From contig NZ_FMXM01000017.1 of NCBI RefSeq assembly GCF_900103325.1, positions 90,333 through 154,332 of the forward strand: a DNA stretch of 64,000 nucleotides. The letters run 5' to 3'. A program made the position numbers and the translations under genes. Of this stretch, positions 44,353 to 52,664 are shown piece after piece (the stretch's first letter is position 1; every line of letters begins with the position of its first letter). A model generated the notes under the pieces. The model had not been told where the DNA came from, ran no database searches, and worked only from the letters and a program-made list of their open reading frames with translations. This DNA comes from Mesorhizobium qingshengii. Its GTDB lineage: Bacteria > Pseudomonadota > Alphaproteobacteria > Rhizobiales > Rhizobiaceae.

Positions 44353-44742
44353 ATGGCTGACGACTATCGACGGATTGAACTGATCACCGGTGAGGTACGG
44401 CGCCGACACTGGACGACCGAACAGAAGCTGCAGATTATCGAGGAGAGTTTCCTTCCGGGCGAGACCGTGTCCTCTGTCGCCCGACGGCGAGGCGTGGCGC
44501 CAAATCTTTTGTATCGTTGGCGTCGTTTATTGAAGGAAGGCGGAGCGGCTGCGGTGGGATCGGACGAATCTGTGGTCGGGAGTTCGGAAGTGCGGCGGCT
44601 CGAAGAGCGCGTTCGCGACCTCGAGCGGCTTCTCGGCCGCAAGACCATGGAAGTGGAGATCCTCAAAGACGCGCTGGCCAGGTCGGAGTCAAAAAAACCG
44701 AACTTGCGGCTCTTGTCGCAGCCGAGGGACGGTTCCCGATGA
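44353..44742 (+). CDS. IS3-family transposase OrfA
   Basis: 129 residues: an HTH (RRHWTTEQKLQIIEESFLPGETVSSVARRRGVAPNLLYRWRR, ~14-56) and a leucine-zipper-like coiled coil (VRRLEERVRDLERLLGRKTMEVEILKDAL). It binds the element ends. Seven A residues at 44691-44697 near its end permit -1 frameshifting into orfB to make the OrfAB transposase. Confidence 0.92.
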   Translation: MADDYRRIELITGEVRRRHWTTEQKLQIIEESFLPGETVSSVARRRGVAPNLLYRWRRLLKEGGAAAVGSDESVVGSSEVRRLEERVRDLERLLGRKTMEVEILKDALARSESKKPNLRLLSQPRDGSR

Positions 44743-45566
44743 AGGCCGTTGCCGAGACCCTCGGGGTGGCGCGTTCCCATCTCCATGACAAGGTGCATCG
44801 CCTGGTGAAGCCGCGCGGGCCTTATCGCAAACCCGACGACGATGGGCTCTTGGAGCTGGTTCGCCGCCTGATCGACGAACGCCCGACCTATGGCTATCGC
44901 CGCATCACAGCCCTGACGAACAGGGAACGCGCCAAGACGGGCGAACCGGCCGTCAATCACAAGCGCGTCTTCCGTATCATGCGCCAGAACAGCATGCTGC
45001 TTGCCAGGCATACGGGCCGCAGGACCGGCCGCGTCCATGACGGCAAGGTCATCGTCATGCGCTCGAACCTGCGCTGGTGTTCCGATGGCTTCGAGGTCGG
45101 ATGCTGGAACGGAGATATCATCAGGGTCGCCTTCATCATCGATGCCCATGACCGCGAGATCATCGCATGGCATGCCGTCGTGGGATCGGGCATCAGCGGC
45201 AGCATGATCCGGGACATGATGCTGGAAGCTGTCGAGAGCAGGTTCGGCGCCCTCCAGTCGCCGGCGCCGCTCGAATGGCTGACGGACAATGGCAGTGCCT
45301 ACACCGCCAAGGAGACGCGCGACTTCGCCACCGCGCTCAATCTCATTGCCTGCTTCACGCCGGTCCAGAGCCCGGAGTCGAACGGCATATCCGAGAGCTT
45401 CGTCAAAACCTTCAAACGCGACTATGCTCGCGTCAATCCTTTGCCAGATGCGGTCACCGCACTCGGCAAAATCGCCGGATGGTTCGAGGATTACAACGAA
45501 AACCATCCTCATTCAGGGCTCAGAATGCGCTCCCCAAGGGAGTTCATCCGAGCACAAACTCAATAG
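44739..45566 (+). CDS. IS3-family transposase OrfB (DDE integrase domain)
   Basis: 275 residues from ATG 44739; the same frame is open from before the A7 run at 44691, allowing fusion to OrfA. HTH-like region (YGYRRITALTNRER), then the rve core with the DDE triad: D in LRWCSDGFEVG, D in WLTDNGSAY, and E in SNGISESFVKTFKRDY. It ends in the usual NENHPHSGLRMRSPREF. No damage is visible; this copy should be active. Confidence 0.93.
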   Translation: MKAVAETLGVARSHLHDKVHRLVKPRGPYRKPDDDGLLELVRRLIDERPTYGYRRITALTNRERAKTGEPAVNHKRVFRIMRQNSMLLARHTGRRTGRVHDGKVIVMRSNLRWCSDGFEVGCWNGDIIRVAFIIDAHDREIIAWHAVVGSGISGSMIRDMMLEAVESRFGALQSPAPLEWLTDNGSAYTAKETRDFATALNLIACFTPVQSPESNGISESFVKTFKRDYARVNPLPDAVTALGKIAGWFEDYNENHPHSGLRMRSPREFIRAQTQ

Positions 45567-45597
45567 CCGACTGTCCGGTCAAATAGGGGCAACTCCA

Positions 45598-45613
45598 TGT
45601 CGAGCACCGCCAC
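45598..45613. repeat. 16-bp direct repeat, right of the IS3-family element
   Basis: TGTCGAGCACCGCCAC, identical to 44264-44279. Confidence 0.85.
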
Positions 45614-46045
45614 AACGCCATCGACAACGTCATCGATATAGGTGAAGTCGCGCCACATCTCGCCATGATTGAAGCCGCGGATCGGCTTTCGCTGCAGCAT
45701 GGCCTAGGTGAAGATCCGGCTCGCCATGTCGGACCGACCCCAGGTAACCGTAGACGGTGAAGAACCGCGGGCCCGTATGCGGCAAGCCGAATAGATGCGA
45801 ATAGGCCGAGCTCATCGGCTCGTCCGCCCTCTTGGTGGGCATCGAGCGCGACCGGATCGTCGACGCGGTCATCCTCGCTGAAGGGGACCTTGCGGTTGTC
45901 GCCATAGACCGAGCTCGAAGAGGGATAGACCAGATGCTTGATGTCGGGCAATGTGCGGGCACAGCTCCAGGATTTCCAGATGACCAGCGGTCTGGAGTAA
46001 ATATAGGCGCGCGGATTTTCCAGCGAGCAGCGCACGCTTTCCTGA
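45598..46045 (-). pseudogene. NAD-dependent epimerase, central fragment with frameshifts
   Basis: On the minus strand three frames must be combined: RCSLENPRAYI and HLVYPSSSSVYGDNRKVPFSEDD; then KRADEPMSSAYSHLFGLPHTGPRFFTVYG; then KPIRGFNHGEMWRDFTYIDDVVDGVVAVLD, with a TAG after RIFT. These are consecutive parts of a UDP-glucuronate epimerase-like short-chain dehydrogenase. At least two frameshifts and one nonsense codon precede the IS insertion point; the N-terminal NAD-binding GxxGxxG part is missing. Confidence 0.8.
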
Positions 46046-46706
46046 CTGACGGTTTTGGGGCGCAAGTGGACCGGCAGTTCCTGGCGTTCGATATGCAACA
46101 GCAGACATTCAGCGAGATGAGACAACGTCTCTACTTGATCCACGCTCGTAATTCGCGAGGCCGCCCAACGCCCACCCATCCGGACGCGCGCATCGCTCGG
46201 GAAGACGGTTCCCGGCGAGCGCGGAGGTCAACTGCTCTGCCATTGAGAGATCATCGATCATGGAGAAGCCTGAAAAACGTCGGCCTGTCGCGAATGACGA
46301 AGTGAGTATCTCCTCAGGCAGAGAAAAATTCCCCGCGGAGAATAACCTTGATGTTGCACGCTAATCCGTGCGGTTTGCAGTCTCCAAGTATCGTTCGGCT
46401 GACGAGCCGGGATCAGGACAGTGGCAGGACAATCCGCTATGCACGACCATGTGAGTTGCGATCATGACACCGGCGGCCAGTTCAGCCATGCACGACGCGG
46501 TTGCGGTTGAGGCGCTTTCTCAGCACCCGACTAGCGTCTGGAAAACCGTGGCAGTTACAGGCGACGTTCCAGGGTTGAGCTGCAGCAATCAAGGACGATG
46601 TCGGCATTCGTGGCCCGACACAGATCTCTCCGGTGACCTTGGACAGGTTGTGAATCTCTAAATGCAATGCTCTAAAGGGCCCCTTCATTTATGGCAAAAT
46701 CGCCGA
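46046..46706. other. Stretch without a supportable gene
   Basis: About 660 bases upstream of the porin-like gene. A short frame reading MAEQLTSALAGNRLPER (minus strand, ~46243 down) and a tRNA-like snippet overlap here, but neither is complete enough to call. Confidence 0.4.
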
Positions 46707-48020
46707 ATGTCTGACGTCAAAAAGTTCGTTTGCTACGCCTGCCTCCTCTTCACCGTGATTGCGCTGCAGGTCGCGCCTGTGAATGCGCAAAGCGCTGATA
46801 GTCCGCCTGCCGACCCTGTTTTGGCTTGCCCCTGGACGCCTCCGGATGTCGACGCAATCGACAAGCCGCAAGTGCAGATAGATGCAGAAGATAATGAGGA
46901 CACGTCGACCGGCGATTCCAGAACGTCGGACACCCCCGGACCGGGCGATACCGACAGCAACGCGGGCCCCGGATTTTACCTACCCGGTTACGGCTGTATT
47001 CTGTTTGATGGCTCCGTCAGTTCCGGCGTAGAGGCAACAGGTGTGGCAGCAAAGGGATCTCGGCTGACGCCACCGAAGAAATCGGCCAAGACGCAATGGC
47101 AGCTGACTGAGATCGCAAATGTTACTCATTACTCCCAGACGGAGTACGGCGATCTGGTCACGCGTCTCGGTGTCCAAGGCGATCAAAGCAAGGACCTTTC
47201 GATTTCCTCCGCATCAGTTACGATTGGGAGGGGCATTATCGGCATCGAGACGTCCTTCTTTGCTGATTGGCAGGCTGACGAATTTTCGTTCCGAGCCCTC
47301 ACTTCCACGCAATCGCCGTTCCTCGTCGCTTATGTGTCGAGGCCGACGCCAAATACAACACTAACTCTGTCGCTGGAGGATCCGACGTTCCGGCGCGTCA
47401 CTATTTCCGGCTATGGGCCGCAACAATTTCCTGACTTGGTTGGTCGCTTTCGCTACACGAGCGGAAACTGGCAGTTCATTGCAAACGCGGCGTCGCATCA
47501 GACGACCTTCTTTGATTCAAATGCCGGCCCTCTGGCTTCTCAAAGCCCCGCGCTTTGGGGAGGAGCTGTCCAAGCCTATGCCAGATACGCTTTTGCTAAT
47601 AATGTTCAGAGCGACAAGTCTTATGTTATTTTCCAGCTCGCCCGCGCATGGAATGCGCCGGGCTATCTTGGGATCAATACGCCGACGAGCGCATTCAACA
47701 TCAATCTGCCCGGCGCTCTCGGCGCCAACGATGCCGAACGAGCCACCGGATGGAATGGTGCCGCTGTCGTCGGCTGGGCCTGGTCGAGCAAGTGGAGATC
47801 GGCTGCATTCGCGAGCTTCACCAGTTTGAAGTTACCTGATGTTTTCGGAACAGGATCCATACTGTCGGCGAGAGGCGCGGCCAATTTGACCTACACTCCT
47901 GTTGAAAACCTGGATTTGACCCTCGAAGCGGGCTTGGCGAAGGAAACTTCTGGTAATTCCGGAATTCCATCGGGACGGCAGTGGTCGCTCGATTTCTCGA
48001 TGTCCCGGACTTTTCCATAG
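46707..48020 (+). CDS. Outer-membrane porin, rhizobial type, divergent
   Basis: 437 residues from ATG 46707; the longer frame from 46662 precedes the signal peptide (VKKFVCYACLLFTVIALQVAPVNAQ) and is rejected. An acidic low-complexity linker (~65-95, DAEDNEDTSTGDSRTSDTPG) leads to FYLPGYGCILFDGSVSSGVEA and a beta-barrel with strands such as FSFRALTSTQ, LVAYVSRPTPNTTLTLSLED, GNWQFIANAASHQ and WSLDFSMSRTFP. The layout (Cys near the first strand, plug-like loops) resembles the alphaproteobacterial porin family. Monocistronic, upstream of the second sulfatase unit; it might admit its substrates (inference). Confidence 0.72.
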   Translation: MSDVKKFVCYACLLFTVIALQVAPVNAQSADSPPADPVLACPWTPPDVDAIDKPQVQIDAEDNEDTSTGDSRTSDTPGPGDTDSNAGPGFYLPGYGCILFDGSVSSGVEATGVAAKGSRLTPPKKSAKTQWQLTEIANVTHYSQTEYGDLVTRLGVQGDQSKDLSISSASVTIGRGIIGIETSFFADWQADEFSFRALTSTQSPFLVAYVSRPTPNTTLTLSLEDPTFRRVTISGYGPQQFPDLVGRFRYTSGNWQFIANAASHQTTFFDSNAGPLASQSPALWGGAVQAYARYAFANNVQSDKSYVIFQLARAWNAPGYLGINTPTSAFNINLPGALGANDAERATGWNGAAVVGWAWSSKWRSAAFASFTSLKLPDVFGTGSILSARGAANLTYTPVENLDLTLEAGLAKETSGNSGIPSGRQWSLDFSMSRTFP

Positions 48021-48369
48021 AACAACAGCACAGCACCCACGGCAGACCTTAGCGGTCGAGCGGCGCCCGAATCTTTTACCTCTGGGCGTGGTCTCTCTGG
48101 CAGAGGACACCCCCTAGTCCCCATCAAATTTGATTCGGGCATCGCACTTCATTTCGGTGTGGCCGGACGAAGCTGCGGACCCGAGGCAGCTCATGACGTG
48201 TCTGCGCTTGCGCCATGCAGTGCAGCGCAACGACCTGCGGCTGAGCCGCGTAATCCGCGGCCCGAGCAAGAAGGTATTCTGCGCCTGGACAAAGCCCGAG
48301 CTCCTAAGACAGGCCCGGATGCGGATGTCGACCGCCGCTCTCGCATTCGCCGGCTTCGCCAGCCGCCGG
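48021..48369. other. Intergenic stretch between convergent genes
   Basis: 349 bases between the stops of the porin-like and AraC genes. A plus-strand frame (48130-48492) is Arg-rich and partly antisense to the AraC gene; I do not consider it coding. No clear terminator was seen. Confidence 0.4.
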
Positions 48370-49344
48370 TCACAATCCCCGAGCACGAAGCATTGTTTCT
48401 TTGGGCGACTCGCCGAAGAGCGAACGATAACGCGCCGCGAAACGACCAAGGTGGGCGATCCCCACGTCCATCGCAACCCTTGTGACACTTAAGTCATTCT
48501 TGCGCGCAGTCGCCAGTTGCCGCCTGGCTTCATTGAGGCGGAGCGCCCTGATGAATTCCGACGGACTGACGCCGAAGGTGGTGCGAAAAGCATACTCCAA
48601 CTGCCGGCGACTCACGCCGACTTCCCTGCACAGCCGAATGATCGGGATCTCTTCCCGAATGTGGGTGTGAATGAAATTCTCAGCCGTCCGGGCTTGGCGG
48701 AGAAGTCGACCTGAGGAGCGATCGATTCTGGGATCACGATCATGCGCGACTGCATGGGCTTCGGCCAGCCCCCCGAGATACTCAATGAACGCGATGGGGA
48801 GGTGCTCCAGTTGAGTCGGATTGTCTGCTATTGCCGCGAGGCGGTCTGCCAACACCTCGATCCGGTTCCGGAAGGATCGTCCTTGCCTGGGCGCGAGTCG
48901 AACGGCGCTAGGATGGTCTGCCGCCCGCTCGACAATCACCCCTGCAGCCGCCGCCTGGATACCCCGCCAGATCGCTGTCGGAACAACAGCGCCCGCATAG
49001 CTCAGGCCGGGCTGGATGCTTGCAGTCACGGTCGTGCCGGCAGGGATTGTCATGATCATGTCGTCTTCAAGCGGAATGCCGCAAATTGTCGACTCGCAGG
49101 CGCGCTGGACAGCCAAAACAACCACGGAACCACGATCCATCTCGCCGCTGGCTCGCAAGGCGCAGTTGAATTGGGGCAAATCAATCGCCCACTTACCGTG
49201 AGACTGAATTTGCCGGATGCGCGAAGGCAGCTCCCCGGCAGAGAGGATGTCGACCTTCGCCAGCATTCCTGATGCAGCATTGGCAAACTGGTCTGGACCA
49301 AGCAGCACATCCCTATGTAAAGGCGATGAAGGCCAAGAGGGCAA
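48370..49344 (-). CDS. AraC-family transcriptional regulator
   Basis: Up to 324 residues, starting with TTG at 49344; the true start could be the GTG at 49308 or ATG at 49263. The N-terminal ~200 residues form the ligand-sensing part (PQFNCALRASGEMDRGSVVVLAV, GTTVTASIQPGLSYAG). The C-terminal DNA-binding domain (~220-320) has both helix-turn-helix units: IIRLCREVGVSRRQLEYAFRTTFGVSPSEFIRALRLNEARRQL and SVTRVAMDVGIAHLGRFAARYRSLFGESPKETM. It is divergent from the sulfatase/FGE unit ~450 bases away and is a candidate regulator of it. Confidence 0.85.
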   Translation of the reverse strand: MPSWPSSPLHRDVLLGPDQFANAASGMLAKVDILSAGELPSRIRQIQSHGKWAIDLPQFNCALRASGEMDRGSVVVLAVQRACESTICGIPLEDDMIMTIPAGTTVTASIQPGLSYAGAVVPTAIWRGIQAAAAGVIVERAADHPSAVRLAPRQGRSFRNRIEVLADRLAAIADNPTQLEHLPIAFIEYLGGLAEAHAVAHDRDPRIDRSSGRLLRQARTAENFIHTHIREEIPIIRLCREVGVSRRQLEYAFRTTFGVSPSEFIRALRLNEARRQLATARKNDLSVTRVAMDVGIAHLGRFAARYRSLFGESPKETMLRARGL

Positions 49345-49519
49345 AACTACGTCCTTTGCGCAAAGTGGATAGCAACGCGATTATATTAGCGATAGCTTAG
49401 GCGAAAATTGCGCGAGATCAATTGGTACGAAAATATCGCCGACGCGCGGCTGGTGGGGACTATGGACAGACAAGACCTATGCCCGAAGGGCGCACCGGGC
49501 ACGTTGGATGCCCTCGCCC

Positions 49520-49700
49520 TGGGTACGAGACGTTGTGGAGCCAGCTGCTTCCTCAGCGCAGCCGTGACGGTGCTGGCAAGCTTGTCGACAGTTCAAGCGT
49601 TCAGGAAGGCGGCGCGAACGTCTATCCGCTCGGTTCGCGCGGTCCTATGGCGAGCTTCACCCCGCCGCCAGGGGTATTCTTCGTTCCTGACCGCTGCCCT
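49520..49700 (+). pseudogene. Outer-membrane transporter, N-terminal remnant with frameshift
   Basis: One frame gives a signal-peptide-like CFLSAAVTVLASLSTVQA (to ~49600); the next frame continues EGGANVYPLGSRGPMASFTPPPGVFFVPD (~49600-49690), the typical mature start of PF13557 outer-membrane transporters. The barrel is absent. The rest of 49345-49796 shows nothing else and must contain the promoter of the second sulfatase. Confidence 0.55.
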
Positions 49701-49796
49701 GCCGCGTTGGGTTCCGGGGAAATGATCGAGGGCGGAAAAGCTAACTCGCTCGGGCTATGAGCACAGTGGCAACTCCAACAAGAACAAGGGGGAAAC

Positions 49797-51305
49797 ATGA
49801 GTAACGATCGAGACTTCCCGGTACAGACCGGTGTCGGCAACAGAATAACGCGACGGGTCGCATTGATGGCCGGCACGGCGGCAGCCGTTTCGCGGCTGGC
49901 TGCGCCGGTCGGTCTTTCGGGCGCGCTCACTGGACTTGCCGGCGTTCAGCCCGCGGCGGCCCAGCCGACACGCCCCAACATCGTCTACATCATCTCCGAC
50001 GATCAGGGCTGGAAGGACGTGGGCTTCCACGGCTCCGACATCAAGACACCCAACATCGACAAGCTCGCCGCGGAGGGCGCGCGCTTGGAACAGTTCTATG
50101 CCCAGCCGATGTGCACGCCCACCCGCGCGGCGCTGATGACGGGGCGCTATCCGTTGCGCTACGGGCTTCAGATGGGCGTTATTCCGTCTGGTGGTAGCTA
50201 CGGGCTTGCCATGGACGAGTATCTCCTGCCCCAGATGCTCAAGGACGCGGGATACAACACAGCGATGGTGGGCAAGTGGCATCTGGGTCACGCGAAGGCT
50301 GAATACTGGCCGCGTCAGCGGGGATTCGATTCCTTCTACGGCGCTCTGGTTGGTGAAATCGATCATTTCAAGCACGCTTCCCACGGCGTGATGGACTGGT
50401 ACCGCAACAACAAGCCGCTGAAGGAGCCTGGCTACGACAACACCCTGTTCGGCACGGAAGCCGCCAGGGTAATCGAAAAACACGACGGCAAGGCGCCACT
50501 ATTCTTGTATCTGGCATTCACCGCACCCCATTCGCCTTACCAGGCCCCTGAAGAGGCCGTCAAAAAATATGCTCATGTCGCCGATGAGCAGCGGCGGCTC
50601 TACTCCGCCATGATCTCAGTCATGGACGACGAGATCGGCCGGGTTCTTGCCGCGCTCGAGAAGAAGAAGATGCGCGACAATACCATTGTCATCTTTCAGA
50701 GCGACAATGGCGGCGTCCGTTCCGCCATGTTCGCGGGCGAATCGGAGGTTGGGGCCAACCTCCCGGCCGACAACGGGCCGTACCGCGATGGCAAGGGCAC
50801 GCTTTACGAAGGCGGCACGCGCGTTTGTGGCTTGGTGAACTGGCCGGGTAAGGTGAAGGCGGGTGATGTGGACGGCATGATACACGTCTCGGACATCTAT
50901 CCGACTCTCGCTGCGCTTGCTGGGGCGAAACCGACCAAGAACAAGCCGCTCGACGGCATGAATGTCTGGGATACGATCAGCGAGGGCAAACCCTCGCCGC
51001 GCAGTGAGATAGTCTACAATGTTGACCCGACCGGGGGTGCAATCCGTGAAGGCGACATGAAGCTTGTATGGTCGGCCGGCGTGTTGGAGCGAGTCGAATT
51101 GTTCGATCTTGCCGCCGACAAATCCGAAAGCACTAATCTGGCCGACAAGAATCCCGATAAAGTCAAGGAATTGAAAGGGAAAATCGTGGATCTCGCCAAA
51201 CAAATGGCGCCGCCCCTGCTGATGATGGAAGCGATCAAACTGACCTTCGGCGCACCGCCAATCTCGGCCGATCCGTCGTCGTTGTTCAATGAGCTTGGGG
51301 ACTAG
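49797..51305 (+). CDS. Tat-exported Cys-type arylsulfatase
   Basis: 502 residues; GGGGGAAAC precedes the ATG. The N-terminus carries a twin-arginine signal (RITRRVALMAGTAAAVSRLAAPVG...AAAQ), so it is folded and matured in the cytoplasm before export to the periplasm. Sulfatase core: NIVYIISDDQGWKDVGFHG (metal-binding DD), formylglycine site C106 in MCTPTRAALMTGRYPLRYG, MVGKWHLGH, AFTAPHSPYQAP, VIFQSDNGG and GTLYEGGTRVCGLVNWPG. The C106 context CTPTR is the FGE recognition sequence, and an FGE gene lies 9 bases downstream. The sulfate-ester substrate is unknown. Confidence 0.94.
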   Translation: MSNDRDFPVQTGVGNRITRRVALMAGTAAAVSRLAAPVGLSGALTGLAGVQPAAAQPTRPNIVYIISDDQGWKDVGFHGSDIKTPNIDKLAAEGARLEQFYAQPMCTPTRAALMTGRYPLRYGLQMGVIPSGGSYGLAMDEYLLPQMLKDAGYNTAMVGKWHLGHAKAEYWPRQRGFDSFYGALVGEIDHFKHASHGVMDWYRNNKPLKEPGYDNTLFGTEAARVIEKHDGKAPLFLYLAFTAPHSPYQAPEEAVKKYAHVADEQRRLYSAMISVMDDEIGRVLAALEKKKMRDNTIVIFQSDNGGVRSAMFAGESEVGANLPADNGPYRDGKGTLYEGGTRVCGLVNWPGKVKAGDVDGMIHVSDIYPTLAALAGAKPTKNKPLDGMNVWDTISEGKPSPRSEIVYNVDPTGGAIREGDMKLVWSAGVLERVELFDLAADKSESTNLADKNPDKVKELKGKIVDLAKQMAPPLLMMEAIKLTFGAPPISADPSSLFNELGD

Positions 51306-51314
51306 CTGCGCGAG

Positions 51315-52340
51315 ATGACGTCCGGAATTCATGGAGCTGAAATCATTAATGACGCGGGCGCGGCTGTACCATCTACAGTGGATTTGGAACGTGACCGTTC
51401 CGCTTCCGGGCGCAGCCTGCCGTTTAAGAATATGGTGCAGGTTCCCGGCGGCGAGTTCCTGATGGGTTCGGACCACCACTATCCGGAAGAGGCGCCGGCG
51501 CACCGCGTTGTTGTCGGCGGCTTCTGGATGGATCGCACGACCGTCACGAATGGTGAATTCAGGCGCTTTGTTGAGGCTAGCCGTTACGTCACGCTGGCCG
51601 AGCGTCCGGCAAATGCCGCGGACTATCCCGGAGCACGCGTCGATTCCTTGGCGCCGGCTTCAGCCTTGTTCGTCAAGCCTCCGCGCGGCATCGATCGGAG
51701 CAATCACTACAATTGGTGGGCCTACGTGTGCGGCGCGAACTGGCGGCATCCGCGCGGACCCGCCAGTAGCCTCAAGGGACTTGAAGACCATCCTGTCGTC
51801 CACATTGCATACGAGGACGCGCAAGCCTATGCGGACTGGGCTGGAAAAACGCTGCCGACCGAGGCCGAATGGGAGCTTGCCGCTCGCGGCGGGCTGGATG
51901 GCGCCGAGTTCGCATGGGGCGGCGAACTAACCCCCGGCGGCCATCATATGGCCAACACGTACCAGGGCGAGTTCCCGTTCCGCAACGATTGCGAGGACGG
52001 CTACGAATGGACGGCGCCAGTCGGCTCCTTTCCGGCGAACGGCTATGGGCTCTATGACATGGCCGGCAATGTCTGGCAGTGGACGACTGACTGGTTCCAG
52101 GAGCACCGCCGTATCGAGAGCCCTTGCTGCACGATGACCAATCCGCGTGGCGGTGAGCGTGAGGCCAGCTACGACCCGCTGGCGCCCGACATCAGGATCC
52201 CGCGAAAGGTGACCAAGGGTGGGTCTTTCCTGTGCGCTCCCAGCTACTGCCGGCGTTACAGGCCGGCCGCGCGCATGGCGCAGCCTGTAGACACATCCAC
52301 GTGCCATCTCGGCTTCCGTTGCATCGTCCGTGCAGCATGA
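51315..52340 (+). CDS. Formylglycine-generating enzyme (FGE/SUMF1 family)
   Basis: 341 residues. The FGE-sulfatase domain starts at VQVPGGEFLMGSDHHYPEEAP (~40) and includes GFWMDRTTVTNGEFRRFVEAS, HPVVHIAYEDAQAYADWAGKTLPTEAEWELAARGG and NVWQWTTDW. The catalytic, copper-binding cysteine pair is C307 and C312 in GGSFLCAPSYCRRYRPAAR, spaced as in known FGEs. The enzyme uses O2 and a reductant to convert the CTPTR cysteine of the upstream sulfatase to formylglycine. The first ~35 residues lack homology, and a later start cannot be excluded. The gap to the sulfatase is 9 bases, so the two are an operon. Confidence 0.95.
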   Translation: MTSGIHGAEIINDAGAAVPSTVDLERDRSASGRSLPFKNMVQVPGGEFLMGSDHHYPEEAPAHRVVVGGFWMDRTTVTNGEFRRFVEASRYVTLAERPANAADYPGARVDSLAPASALFVKPPRGIDRSNHYNWWAYVCGANWRHPRGPASSLKGLEDHPVVHIAYEDAQAYADWAGKTLPTEAEWELAARGGLDGAEFAWGGELTPGGHHMANTYQGEFPFRNDCEDGYEWTAPVGSFPANGYGLYDMAGNVWQWTTDWFQEHRRIESPCCTMTNPRGGEREASYDPLAPDIRIPRKVTKGGSFLCAPSYCRRYRPAARMAQPVDTSTCHLGFRCIVRAA

Positions 52341-52664
52341 TGCCGGATGCCCGAACGCGTGCTTCGGAAGCTACTCGCCGCGGCGCCGGTAGGCGTTCTC
52401 ATTACGGTCCTCAACGGAAAAGGCAGTCCCAATCAGACAATGTCGACATTGCGTCGCAGGAGGAAGAAGCAGTCTCGACTAACTCAGTCACTCACCTCCC
52501 GAGGGCATGCGAACTCGCGGCGTCGAGGGACCGCCAGTTATTTCCTAAGTGGACGCCAACTAGTTGATTGGTGCAAATGGGTGTATGTTCTTCGCAACAA
52601 GCCTGCGTCGCAAAGCGACCGCTGACAATGGATATATAGCAACGGGATTAGAGGGGACTTCGAT
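52341..52664. other. Intergenic region
   Basis: 324 bases after the FGE gene. No gene or clear terminator was recognised; the 3' part must hold the promoter of the outer-membrane protein. Confidence 0.4.

Larger units (their letters stand above)
44280..45597 (+). mobile_element. Intact IS3-family insertion sequence
   Basis: 1,318 bp. The left end TGAACTGGCCCCC and the complemented right end TGGAGTTGCCCC lead into a nearly identical inner stretch (GACCGGACAGTCGGC), giving ~33-bp imperfect terminal inverted repeats. Contains orfA and orfB joined by an A7 slippery run. Flanked by a 16-bp direct repeat inside an epimerase pseudogene. Confidence 0.9.

Noticed and set aside
44364..45512. 382-codon minus-strand frame
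   Set aside because: Antisense to the IS3-family orfA/orfB genes.
46220..46262. tRNA-like snippet on the minus strand (CTCAATGGCAGAGCAGTTGA)
   Set aside because: It resembles a D-arm and the start of an anticodon arm, but no anticodon stem closes and no T-arm or acceptor stem follows.
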